Assembly: GCF_021352225.1 (NCBI RefSeq) | Contig: NZ_JAAUVI010000001.1 | Coordinates: forward strand, 778,191-842,190 | DNA: 64,000 nucleotides | DNA from: Methylobacterium sp. C25 | GTDB lineage: Bacteria; Pseudomonadota; Alphaproteobacteria; Rhizobiales; Beijerinckiaceae | Direction of reading: 5' to 3' | Shown: positions 10,777 to 18,315 of the stretch, piece after piece | Numbering within the stretch: the stretch's first letter is position 1 | Layout: the number at the start of each line of letters is the position of its first letter | Program-made: the position numbers and the translations under genes | Notes under the pieces: generated by a model | What the model saw: only the letters and a program-made list of their open reading frames with translations | Told to the model about the DNA's origin: nothing | Databases searched by the model: none

Positions 10777-10802
10777 GGAACAACGTTGGACGCGGGCGTG
10801 TT
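10777..10802 (+). promoter_or_regulatory. candidate general-stress (EcfG) promoter of the sigma factor gene
   Basis: GGAAC at 10777-10781 is followed after 18 bases by GTT at 10800-10802. This resembles the GGAAC-N17-cGTT pattern of PhyR/EcfG-controlled promoters in Methylobacterium and other Rhizobiales, with T instead of C before GTT. The transcript would begin about 85 bases ahead of the sigma factor start. The match is by consensus only. Confidence 0.4.
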
Positions 10803-10893
10803 GTGGTTACGCCCAGCGAGGGGCCGCGCGACACGATCGGCCGTTGCGGCACCCCTGCTGCCATAAGACTTGGACCAGAAAGGCACGACGGGG

Positions 10894-11766
10894 ATGGCGG
10901 AAATCGCAGGGATTCGGCGTCAGTTCATACGGACAGCCATGGAGGCGCCGTTTCTCGCGAGGGATGAAGAACGCGGCCTTGCGGTGAGCTGGAAGGACAA
11001 TGGCGACGAGCGTGCCCTGCACCGCCTGATCTCGGCTCATATGCGCCTCGTCATCGCCCTTGCTGGGCGCTTCCGTCACTACGGGCTGCCTATGGCCGAT
11101 CTCGTCCAGGAGGGTCATGTCGGCCTCATGGAGGCTGCGGCCCGCTTCGAGCCGGAGCGCGAGGTCCGCTTCTCCACCTACGCGACCTGGTGGATCCGGG
11201 CCTCGATCCAGGATTACATCCTGCGCAACTGGTCGATCGTCCGTGGCGGAACCAGCTCTGCCCAGAAGGCACTCTTCTTCAATCTTCGCCGCCTGCGCGC
11301 GCGCCTCATGCAGTCTACAGAGGAGCAGGTCGGTTCAGAGATCCATAGCCGGATCGCGACGGCGATCGGCGTCTCCACCCAGGACGTCGCCTTGATGGAT
11401 GCGAGGTTGTCCGGCCCCGACATGTCGCTCAATGCTCCGGTCGGCGAAGAGAGCGAGGCCTCCTCCGAGCGGATGGACTTCCTCGTCGACGGAGCCGCCC
11501 TGCCGGACGAGACCGTAACCGCAACGGTCGACGGCGAACGCCGCCTGAACTGGCTGAAACAGGCCCTTACGGTGCTGTCCGAACGCGAGCTCCGGATCCT
11601 GCGAGAGCGCCGCCTCGCCGAGGATCAGGCAACGCTGGAAGCTCTCGGTCACCGTCTCGGCATCTCCAAGGAGCGTGTGCGGCAAATCGAGAACCGAGCG
11701 CTCGAGAAGCTTCGCCGCGCCTTGGCAGACCGATTTCCGAGTTCGGCGAACAACATCTACGCCTGA
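10894..11766 (+). CDS. rpoH: RpoH-family (sigma-32) RNA polymerase sigma factor
   Basis: A 290-residue group 3 sigma factor. It has the region 2 core (AHMRLVIALAGRFRHYGLPMADLVQEGHVGLMEAAARFEPEREVRFSTYATWWIRASIQDYILRN is the stretch at about residues 50-115, with the RpoH-type FSTYATWWIRASIQ) and a region 4 helix-turn-helix near the C-terminus (LEALGHRLGISKERVRQIENRALEK). The QKALFFNLRR segment after region 2 is the RpoH box. I use ATG 10894; a TTG 8 codons upstream is possible. Rhizobiales often encode two or more RpoH paralogues, so this may not be the main heat-shock sigma. Confidence 0.88.
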   Translation: MAEIAGIRRQFIRTAMEAPFLARDEERGLAVSWKDNGDERALHRLISAHMRLVIALAGRFRHYGLPMADLVQEGHVGLMEAAARFEPEREVRFSTYATWWIRASIQDYILRNWSIVRGGTSSAQKALFFNLRRLRARLMQSTEEQVGSEIHSRIATAIGVSTQDVALMDARLSGPDMSLNAPVGEESEASSERMDFLVDGAALPDETVTATVDGERRLNWLKQALTVLSERELRILRERRLAEDQATLEALGHRLGISKERVRQIENRALEKLRRALADRFPSSANNIYA

Positions 11767-11784
11767 TCCGTGATCACATTTCAG

Positions 11785-11825
11785 AGACGGCGGGGCGGCG
11801 ATCGCTCCGCCGTCTTCGTTTTCGA
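11785..11825 (+). terminator. intrinsic terminator of the rpoH-like gene
   Basis: A 9-base-pair stem pairs 11785-11793 with 11807-11815, followed by a T-rich run with interruptions (TTCGTTTTCG). It starts 18 bases after the stop codon. Confidence 0.75.
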
Positions 11826-11932
11826 GAGTTCATTCTGCTTTTTACATGCGGCTGAACACGAGGTTGCCGGATTAGTCGGGCAGGGGGCGTTCGGCCCTCA
11901 TCCTTGAGGCCCGATAACCAGCAGGTGACCCT

Positions 11933-12121
11933 GTGAAGGTGATCCCGACCCTGGCAATCCTGATCCCGGCCCTCGCGGTATCAACTCTCGCGGCGACCTG
12001 TCGGCACGGGCTCGCGCCTTGCCAAGCTGCGGCCCTGTTCTACGGGACGCTGGCAGCGGCCGAACTGGTCTATCTCGCTGTAGCCGTCGTCCAGGCGAGG
12101 GACGAGGCGCTCGTCGATTAG
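11933..12121 (+). CDS. small membrane hypothetical protein
   Basis: A 62-residue protein starting with GTG, with an AGG-type ribosome binding site 8 bases upstream. Two hydrophobic segments (residues about 4-21 and 31-53) are separated by a short CRHGLAPCQ loop with two cysteines. I do not recognise a family. Its end overlaps the end of the convergent LysR gene by 4 bases. Two clean membrane segments and the ribosome site support coding, but the gene is small. Confidence 0.5.
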   Translation: MKVIPTLAILIPALAVSTLAATCRHGLAPCQAAALFYGTLAAAELVYLAVAVVQARDEALVD

Positions 12122-13107
12122 GAGCGCACGGCGAAGATCGGCTGCGGCACGTGATCCTTGCGGCCATCACCGGAATAAGCATCGGGCACCGGGGTGCCAC
12201 GGGCGACGGCGATCAGGATTGCGCTGAGACGCCGCGTGGCGAAATCGATGAAGGTGCGTGCCTTCGCCGGCAATAGCCGCGAGGTGGTCACGATGTAGAC
12301 GGGCGTAGGGGGCAGCCACCACTCCGGCAGCACGCGCTCCAACTTGCCAGCGATCAGATCACGCTCGACGTTGATCAGGTTTGCCGAGGTGATACCCTGC
12401 CCTGACACCGCGAACTGGCGCGCGAGGCTCAGGCTGTTGCAGGAGACCGGCCCGTTCACCGTGACAGTTGCCGTCTCGCCGCCGCGGGTCAGAACCCACT
12501 TGGCACTCGTTCCCTGCGCCGGAAGGATCATGCGGTGCTGGGGGAGTTGCTGCGGATGCTCCGGCCGCCCCTGGGCGAGCAGATAGGACCGCGAGGCGAA
12601 CAAGGCGTTCTCGAGATCGCCGACCTTGCGCACGATCAGGGATGTCTCGCGGGGCTCTTCGATGGCGATGGCAAGATCGTAATTGTCGGCCACGAGATCT
12701 ACCGGCGGCGGCCTGAGGTCGATGTGGACGTGGATGTTCTCGTGCTCACGGGAGAATTCCGAGATGATGCCCGAGAGATGGCGCAGCACCCAGAAATCCG
12801 GGGGAACCGCGATCTTCAGCAAACCGCTTGGGCCCTTGGCCTGGGAGACCATGTCGTCAAAGGTGCGCTGCGCTTCTTCGACCAGCCGGGTGGCCTGGTT
12901 GAGATAGGCCTCGCCGTAAGACGTCAGAACGAGTTTTCTCGTAGTCCTATCGAGAAGACGTAGACCAATAGCCGACTCAAATAACGTTATCCGTCTCGAT
13001 AACGACGAGATGGGCATGCCCAGCGCTGCAGCCGCCTGGCTGAAACTCTTGCGTTTGGCGACCTCTACAAACAGCGCCATATCTCTAAGAACTTGGGGAT
13101 GTGGCAT
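12118..13107 (-). CDS. LysR family transcriptional regulator
   Basis: A 329-residue regulator. The winged helix-turn-helix is at residues about 8-66 (MALFVEVAKRKSFSQAAAAL, then ISSLSRRITLFE, then RLLDRTTRKLVLT), followed by a linker helix and the periplasmic-binding-like effector domain of the CrgA/AaeR subgroup. The effector is unknown. It is transcribed away from the AT-rich gap at 13108-13565, beyond which lies the phosphopantetheinyl transferase gene on the other strand. LysR proteins often control the divergent neighbour, so that gene is a candidate target, though the gap is wide. The C-terminus runs about 25 residues beyond the usual domain end. Confidence 0.9.
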   Translation of the reverse strand: MPHPQVLRDMALFVEVAKRKSFSQAAAALGMPISSLSRRITLFESAIGLRLLDRTTRKLVLTSYGEAYLNQATRLVEEAQRTFDDMVSQAKGPSGLLKIAVPPDFWVLRHLSGIISEFSREHENIHVHIDLRPPPVDLVADNYDLAIAIEEPRETSLIVRKVGDLENALFASRSYLLAQGRPEHPQQLPQHRMILPAQGTSAKWVLTRGGETATVTVNGPVSCNSLSLARQFAVSGQGITSANLINVERDLIAGKLERVLPEWWLPPTPVYIVTTSRLLPAKARTFIDFATRRLSAILIAVARGTPVPDAYSGDGRKDHVPQPIFAVRS

Positions 13108-13565
13108 AATGACGTCTGCTCGTTCTTTGAGGATTTAGTCGTCTTTCAGCGCAACGATCGCCTCACTCATGAGGTAATTTATTTCAATAGATCATACCGC
13201 GAAGCAATCAATGACGGCGTCCCATTTCGGTACGTTTTCGTTCATGGAATCATTTTTCCGCTTATGAAAGAGAACCCCGTGGAAGGGCATGGGATCCCCG
13301 AAAAAGCGGTGCGGGAAGGTGTTTTGTACACCAAAAGGCATAGTGTCATTTGCTCCGACGACCGTTCTCGTCAATGCCCGAATCGCCCGATTTGACGACC
13401 CAGCGCCTGGAGATTGATCGGCCCATGGCCATCCATAAAGTAATGACATCCGATTAGCTTGACATGGCTGCCACTGAACTTGGTTAATATTACTGTACGG
13501 CATCAGTTTGACTCGCGAGTGAGGTCTCCAAACCTCTCGTCACCGTGGGATCGGAGCAGGTCGCA
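13108..13565. other. AT-rich gene-poor gap between LysR and PPTase genes
   Basis: This 458-base stretch has visibly more A/T than the flanking genes. Open frames in it (for example 13093-13395 plus) lack ribosome sites and recognisable protein features, so I assign no gene. It may carry the LysR promoter. A TTGACA at 13459-13464 with TTAATA 19 bases later is a poor-spacing promoter candidate for the PPTase gene. The region could be a decayed or acquired insert. Confidence 0.5.
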
Positions 13566-14315
13566 ATGAGCCCGATCGGGCGGCATTCCGCCGAGACGGA
13601 TCGTCTTCGGGAGCCGACGGTCTGGCGAGTTGATCTCACCCTCGATGAGGGAGGGCGTCGGGCTTGCCTCGCTATACTCTCCGAGGACGAGCGCGCCCGC
13701 GCCGCACGGTTCCTGCGTCTGGAGGACCGAGACCGCTACGCAGCGAGCCATGCGGCCCTGCGCCGGATCCTAGGCTGCACGCTCGGCACCGATCCAGCCC
13801 TGCTCCGCTTTCGCTCGGGCCCTGCCGGCAAGCCGGAACTCGAAGCGCCGTGGCGGGATCGTCTGGCGTTCAACCTCTCGCATTCCGGTAAGATCGGCCT
13901 GATCGGGCTGTCGCCGACCGCGCGGATCGGCGTCGACGTCGAGTTGATGCGCTCGATGCCGGACTGTCTGAGCCTCGCCCGCAGCCATTTCGCGCGGCCT
14001 GAGACGGCAGCGCTCGAGGCCCTGCCGGCAACGGAGCGTCTGGCGGCCTTCTACGCCTGTTGGACCCGCAAGGAGGCTTTCATAAAGGCTTTGGGCTCGG
14101 GGCTGTCGTTTGCGCTCGACCGCTTCGTCGTCACGGTTCCCCCCAAGCCGCCGGCACTGGTCTCGATCGACGGCTCGCCCGGGGCCGCGTCGGCCTGGAC
14201 CTTGCAGCATCTGGATCTCGGGGCCGGCCATGTCGGCGCGGTGGCGATCGAGGCCCAGGGTGCGGCCTGCCTGCTTCGAAGCCTCAGTGAAGGCTGGGCC
14301 AGTCGCCAGGAATGA
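13566..14315 (+). CDS. 4'-phosphopantetheinyl transferase (Sfp/Gsp superfamily)
   Basis: A 249-residue protein of Sfp-like, double-domain length. The Mg-binding motif IGVDVE is at residues 121-126 and the second signature WTRKEAFIKALG starts at residue 166. An upstream FNLSHSGKIGLI block matches the family. It transfers phosphopantetheine from CoA to a carrier protein of a polyketide, peptide or fatty acid synthase. ATG 13566 is chosen because GGAG lies 9 bases upstream; a GTG 7 codons earlier is less likely. No carrier protein or synthase gene lies in the window, so its target is elsewhere. Confidence 0.88.
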   Translation: MSPIGRHSAETDRLREPTVWRVDLTLDEGGRRACLAILSEDERARAARFLRLEDRDRYAASHAALRRILGCTLGTDPALLRFRSGPAGKPELEAPWRDRLAFNLSHSGKIGLIGLSPTARIGVDVELMRSMPDCLSLARSHFARPETAALEALPATERLAAFYACWTRKEAFIKALGSGLSFALDRFVVTVPPKPPALVSIDGSPGAASAWTLQHLDLGAGHVGAVAIEAQGAACLLRSLSEGWASRQE

Positions 14316-14340
14316 GCCGGAAAACCTTTTCCCAATGCGC

Positions 14341-14369
14341 TTGCGGGGGGCACGCCCCCCAGCTATAAG
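14341..14369 (+). promoter_or_regulatory. promoter of tRNA-Pro with GC palindrome in the spacer
   Basis: TTGCGG at 14341-14346 and TATAAG at 14364-14369 are spaced by 17 bases, and transcription would begin about 33 bases ahead of the tRNA. The spacer contains six G (14345-14350) facing six C (14355-14360), a self-complementary block between the two hexamers. The discriminator region is GC-rich, as in stringently controlled stable-RNA promoters. Confidence 0.65.
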
Positions 14370-14408
14370 CCCGCTCGCTGGCCGGAAGCAGAGCTTTTGG
14401 CCGTGCTT

Positions 14409-14485
14409 CGGAGTGTAGCGCAGTCTGGTAGCGCACCACGTTCGGGACGTGGGGGTCGCAGGTTCAAATCCTGCCACTCCGACCA
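14409..14485 (+). tRNA. tRNA-Pro (anticodon CGG)
   Basis: A 77-base tRNA with encoded CCA (14483-14485). The acceptor stem CGGAGTG (14409-14415) pairs with CACTCCG (14475-14481). The anticodon loop TTCGGGA at 14441-14447 is closed by CCACG/CGTGG and places CGG at 14443-14445. The T-loop GGTTCAAATCC is canonical. It lies alone, with its own promoter and the terminator at 14626. Confidence 0.97.
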
Positions 14486-14625
14486 AGATATCAAAGATTT
14501 AGGCCGATGCCCGAACATCTGGCCAATCCCAATCATCGGTGATCACGAGGCGTAGGCCGGTTGGCGGTGTCCTGACGCCGTCTCGCGCCTGCGCACTGGT
14601 CCGATCGCGCTTCTGGATGGCAACG

Positions 14626-14666
14626 AAAAGCCCCCGCCAACCTTTCGGTCGACGGGGGCTTTTTTT
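14626..14666. terminator. bidirectional intrinsic terminator (tRNA-Pro / pnt operon)
   Basis: A perfect 11-base-pair stem pairs 14626-14636 with 14653-14663. Seven T follow on the plus strand (14660-14666), and the four A at 14626-14629 give a short U-run on the minus strand. It lies 22 bases beyond the pntB stop, so it can end both the tRNA transcript and the minus-strand transhydrogenase operon. Confidence 0.85.
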
Positions 14667-14687
14667 GCTGCTGGATCGGTCCGACGA

Positions 14688-16088
14688 TCACATCGCCTTG
14701 AGGATCGAATCCACCATCTTCTTGGCGTCGCCGAACAGCATCGTGGTGTTCTGGCGGAAGAACAGCTCGTTCTCGACGCCGGCATAGCCGGAGCCCATGC
14801 CGCGCTTGAGGAAGAGCACCTGCTTGGCGTTCTCCACGTCGAGCACCGGCATGCCGTAGATCGCCGAAGTCTTGTCGGTCTTGGCCGCCGGGTTGGTGAC
14901 GTCGTTGGCGCCGATGACGAAGGCGACATCCGCGTCACGGAACTCGCTGTTGATGTCCTCGAGCTCGAAGACCTCATCGTAGGGCACGTTCGCCTCGGCG
15001 AGCAGCACGTTCATGTGGCCCGGCATACGGCCCGCGACCGGATGGATCGCGTACTTCACCTCGATGCCTTCCTTCTTGAGCATGTCGGCCATCTCACGCA
15101 GCGAATGCTGCGCCTGGGCGACAGCCATGCCGTAGCCCGGGACGATGATGACGCGCTCGGCGTTCTTCATGAGGTAGGCGGCATCGTCCGCCGAGCCCTG
15201 CTTGACCGGACGCTGCTCCTGGGTGCCGCCTGCGCCGCCCCCGGCGGTCTCGCCGCCGAAACCGCCCAGGATGACCGAGAAGAACGACCGGTTCATCGCG
15301 TGGCACATGATGTAGGACAGGATCGCACCCGAGGAGCCCACCAGCGAGCCGGTGATGATCAGCGCGAGGTTGCCCAGGGTGAAGCCGATGCCGGCTGCCG
15401 CCCAACCCGAATACGAGTTGAGCATCGAGATGACGACGGGCATGTCCGCGCCGCCGATCGGGATGATCAGCAGGCCACCGAGCGCCAGCGACACCAGGAC
15501 GATCAGCCAGAACAGGGCCTTGCTCTCGCTGCCGATGAAGAAGGCGAGGAGCAGCACCAGCAGCACGGCGAGGCCGATGTTGATCAGGTGACGCTGAGGC
15601 AGGATGATCGGCTTGCCGGACATGCGGCCCGACAGCTTGGCGAAGGCGATGACCGAGCCCGTGAAGGTGATCGCGCCGATCGCCACGCCAAGACCCATCT
15701 CGAACAGCGACTGTTTGTGGATGTGGCCGTTCTCGACGATGCCGAACGCCTGCGGGGCGTAGAGTGCACCGGCGGCCACGAACACCGCAGCCATACCCAC
15801 CAGCGAGTGGAAGGCGGCGACGAGTTCCGGCATCGCCGTCATGGGGATACGCTTGGCGATCACGGCACCGATGCCGCCGCCGATGGCGAGAGCGATCAGC
15901 ACGAGACCCCAGGCGCCAGCACCGGCCGGAGGATGGCCGATCAGCGTGGTGAGCACGGCGAGCGCCATTCCCGCCATGCCGTAATAGTTGCCCTGACGGG
16001 AGGTCGTCGGGTGCGAGAGCCCCCGCAGCGCCATGATGAACATGACGCCGGCGACGATGTAGAGAAGCGAGGAGATATTCTCAGACAT
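14688..16088 (-). CDS. pntB: NAD(P) transhydrogenase subunit beta
   Basis: A 466-residue integral membrane protein. About nine hydrophobic segments fill residues 1-270, and the C-terminal domain III binds NADP(H), with the fingerprint IIVPGYGMAVAQAQH near residue 312 and GANDVTNPAAKTD near residue 405. With PntA it couples hydride transfer between NADH and NADP+ to proton flow across the inner membrane, mainly supplying NADPH. It follows pntAB with a 4-base gap in a three-gene operon; the split alpha subunit is normal for alphaproteobacteria. Confidence 0.96.
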   Translation of the reverse strand: MSENISSLLYIVAGVMFIMALRGLSHPTTSRQGNYYGMAGMALAVLTTLIGHPPAGAGAWGLVLIALAIGGGIGAVIAKRIPMTAMPELVAAFHSLVGMAAVFVAAGALYAPQAFGIVENGHIHKQSLFEMGLGVAIGAITFTGSVIAFAKLSGRMSGKPIILPQRHLINIGLAVLLVLLLAFFIGSESKALFWLIVLVSLALGGLLIIPIGGADMPVVISMLNSYSGWAAAGIGFTLGNLALIITGSLVGSSGAILSYIMCHAMNRSFFSVILGGFGGETAGGGAGGTQEQRPVKQGSADDAAYLMKNAERVIIVPGYGMAVAQAQHSLREMADMLKKEGIEVKYAIHPVAGRMPGHMNVLLAEANVPYDEVFELEDINSEFRDADVAFVIGANDVTNPAAKTDKTSAIYGMPVLDVENAKQVLFLKRGMGSGYAGVENELFFRQNTTMLFGDAKKMVDSILKAM

Positions 16089-16092
16089 CGGC

Positions 16093-16542
16093 TCAGGCTT
16101 TCTTCTTGTACATGCTGAGCATGCGCTGAGTGACGAGGAAGCCGCCGAAGATGTTCACGCTGGCCAGGATGATGCCGATGAAGCCGAAGGCACGGGCCCA
16201 GCCTGTGCCGGCTTCCATCAGCGGCACGCCGACGGCGAGGAGCGCGCCGACGATGATCACGGAGGAGATCGCGTTGGTGACCGACATCAGCGGCGTGTGC
16301 AGAGCCGGGGTCACCGACCAGACCACGTAGTAGCCGACGAAGATCGCGAGCACGAAGATCGCGAGACGGAACACGGTCGGATCGACCGCGCCATGGGTCG
16401 CGGCGGCGACGCCGTGACCGAGGCCGTCGGCGATGCTCTGGGCGTAATCGGCGTTCTGACGGGCAATGTCAGCGGCCGCACGAGCGGCGGCCGCTGCGGA
16501 CTGAGCCTGGTCGGCCGCCGCACCGGAAGGAAGATTGGCCAT
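16093..16542 (-). CDS. pntAB: NAD(P) transhydrogenase alpha subunit part 2 (membrane part)
   Basis: A 149-residue protein. The first 45 residues are Ala-rich and soluble, and about four membrane helices follow ([21 protein letters not shown] onward), with the block [20 protein letters not shown] typical of the alpha-subunit membrane domain. It is the domain II contribution of a split PntA. It lies 2 bases behind pntAA and 4 bases ahead of pntB, so the three are translated from one message. Confidence 0.94.
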   Translation of the reverse strand: MANLPSGAAADQAQSAAAAARAAADIARQNADYAQSIADGLGHGVAAATHGAVDPTVFRLAIFVLAIFVGYYVVWSVTPALHTPLMSVTNAISSVIIVGALLAVGVPLMEAGTGWARAFGFIGIILASVNIFGGFLVTQRMLSMYKKKA

Positions 16543-16544
16543 TC

Positions 16545-17768
16545 TTATTTCTCCCCGGTCGCAGGCGTAGCGGGTTTGGTTGCGTCGAGACCCGGGGCGT
16601 CGGGCAGCTTGGCCTCGGTCACGGGAGCGTCGGATTTCGGCTTGAACGAGTCGTGGACGACCTGACCATCGCGGGTCAGGTTAGTCGCCTTGACGAGTTC
16701 GTCGTCCCACTTCACCGCGATTGCCTTCGCTTCCTTGTCGACCATGGTCTCGACAAAGGCGAAGAGGTTCTTCGCGTAGAGGCCCGAGGCGGTCGCGGCG
16801 AGGCGGCCCGGCACATTGGCGAAACCGACGATCTTCACGCCGTTCTCAGTGGTGACGACCTCACCGAGCTTGGCGCCCTCGACGTTGCCGCCGCGCTCCA
16901 CCGCGAGGTCGACGATAACCGAGCCCGGCTTCATCGAGTCGACCATGGCCTTGGTGACGAGCTTCGGCGCAGGCCGGCCCGGAATCAGCGCGGTGGTGAT
17001 GATCAGGTCCTGCTTGGCGATGTGGCTCGCGACCAGCTCGGCCTGCTTCTTCTGGTACTCGGCCGACATCTCCTTGGCGTAGCCGCCCGAGGTCTCTGCC
17101 TGCTTGAACTCGTCGTCCTCAACGGCGATGAACTTGCCGCCGAGCGAGGCGACCTGTTCCTTCACGGCCGGGCGCACGTCGGTCGCCGAGACCACGGCGC
17201 CGAGGCGCTTGGCGGTGGCGATGGCCTGGAGACCGGCGACGCCGACGCCCATGATGAAGGCCTTGGCCGCGGGCACGGTGCCGGCGGCAGTCATCATCAT
17301 CGGCAGCGCCTTGCCGAACTCGGCAGCGGCATCGACCACGGCGCGGTAACCGGCGAGGTTCGCTTGAGAGGACAGCACGTCCATCACCTGCGCGCGGGTG
17401 ATGCGCGGCATTAGCTCCATGGCGAAGGCGGACACGCCGGCATCGGCCATCGCCTTCAGCTCGGCCTCACGGCCGTAGGGATCCATGATGGCGAGGACGA
17501 GGGCCCCGCTCTTGATGAGCTTCAGCTCTTCGGCGTTCGGACGGCGGACCTTGAGGACGAGGTCGGCGTCGCCGACGGCCTCGGCGGCCGAGCCGACGAC
17601 CTTGGCACCGGCAGCCTCGAAGTCCGCGTCGGGGATGCCGGAATCCTTACCGGCGCCGGATTGGACCGCGACCTCGGCACCGAGCGCAACGTACTTCTTG
17701 ACCAGTTCGGGGACGGTCGCGACCCGGGATTCCCCCGGATCCGATTCCGTCAAGACGCCGATGCGCAT
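16545..17768 (-). CDS. pntAA: NAD(P) transhydrogenase alpha subunit part 1 (NAD-binding)
   Basis: A 407-residue soluble domain I subunit, related to alanine dehydrogenase. The N-terminus [25 protein letters not shown] is typical, a Rossmann nucleotide-binding segment lies at [20 protein letters not shown] near residues 172-191, and [12 protein letters not shown] near residue 285 is the mobile-loop region. It carries about 40 extra C-terminal residues rich in Lys, Asp and Pro. It is the first gene of the pnt operon, with a 140-base gap to the subunit IV-like gene upstream. Confidence 0.95.
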   Translation of the reverse strand: MRIGVLTESDPGESRVATVPELVKKYVALGAEVAVQSGAGKDSGIPDADFEAAGAKVVGSAAEAVGDADLVLKVRRPNAEELKLIKSGALVLAIMDPYGREAELKAMADAGVSAFAMELMPRITRAQVMDVLSSQANLAGYRAVVDAAAEFGKALPMMMTAAGTVPAAKAFIMGVGVAGLQAIATAKRLGAVVSATDVRPAVKEQVASLGGKFIAVEDDEFKQAETSGGYAKEMSAEYQKKQAELVASHIAKQDLIITTALIPGRPAPKLVTKAMVDSMKPGSVIVDLAVERGGNVEGAKLGEVVTTENGVKIVGFANVPGRLAATASGLYAKNLFAFVETMVDKEAKAIAVKWDDELVKATNLTRDGQVVHDSFKPKSDAPVTEAKLPDAPGLDATKPATPATGEK

Positions 17769-17908
17769 TCAATAGCTCCCGTTCTTACAGCATCCCCGCG
17801 AGGATACCGGTATCCGAGCCTGATAGATCAAATTTTTACCTGCGCGGGCCGCTCCGCCGGATACCTCGGGCGACCCGCTTCAGGACTTCGCGAAATGCCT
17901 TGGCGGGC

Positions 17909-18202
17909 TTAGCCGAACGCCAGGGCGAGAAGGAGGAGCGCCAATACTGCGGCCGGAGCCTTCCAGCCGATCGCCGGAACGAAGGCACCGATTGCCGCGG
18001 CAACCCAGGAGATCAGAACACCGGCAATCGCGGTCAGCCAAGCCTCGCGCACGCCGCCCACGGCCAGAGCCACGACCCAGCACAGCACGGTCGCCGAACC
18101 GATCTCGACGAATTTCACGAAGCCACGATAGGTCTGCTCGTGAGTCTTCTCGTCCATCGCCGGGCTGTACAGCGCACCGGACAGGGTCTTGGTATCGGCC
18201 AT
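17909..18202 (-). CDS. aa3-type cytochrome c oxidase subunit IV-like small membrane protein
   Basis: A 97-residue protein whose HEQTYRGFVKFVEIGSATVLCWVVAL segment (residues about 21-46) matches the small bacterial aa3 oxidase subunit IV domain. Two more hydrophobic segments follow, so it is about twice the size of the minimal subunit. The start at 18202 is supported by GAGGGA 11 bases upstream. It directly precedes pntAA on the same strand, as in several Rhizobiales, with no oxidase genes nearby. A role with the transhydrogenase rather than the oxidase is possible. Confidence 0.75.
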   Translation of the reverse strand: MADTKTLSGALYSPAMDEKTHEQTYRGFVKFVEIGSATVLCWVVALAVGGVREAWLTAIAGVLISWVAAAIGAFVPAIGWKAPAAVLALLLLALAFG

Positions 18203-18315
18203 TGCGAGCCCGTTCCCTCGAATGTGTCTTATTCTGGTCCCGGGCGATTTAGCGCATGGTTTTCGCAGCGGCAATCGGCTTGGCCGTCGGCAAATGATTG
18301 ATCTGAGGGATTTCC

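Noticed and set aside
13093..13395. Plus-strand frame of 100 residues in the AT-rich gap
   Set aside because: No ribosome site and overlap with the start of the LysR gene; composition is not protein-like.
13770..14486. Minus-strand frame of 238 residues starting MVGVAGFEPATPTSRTW
   Set aside because: This is the well-known false translation of the reverse of tRNA-Pro, continuing as the shadow of the PPTase gene.
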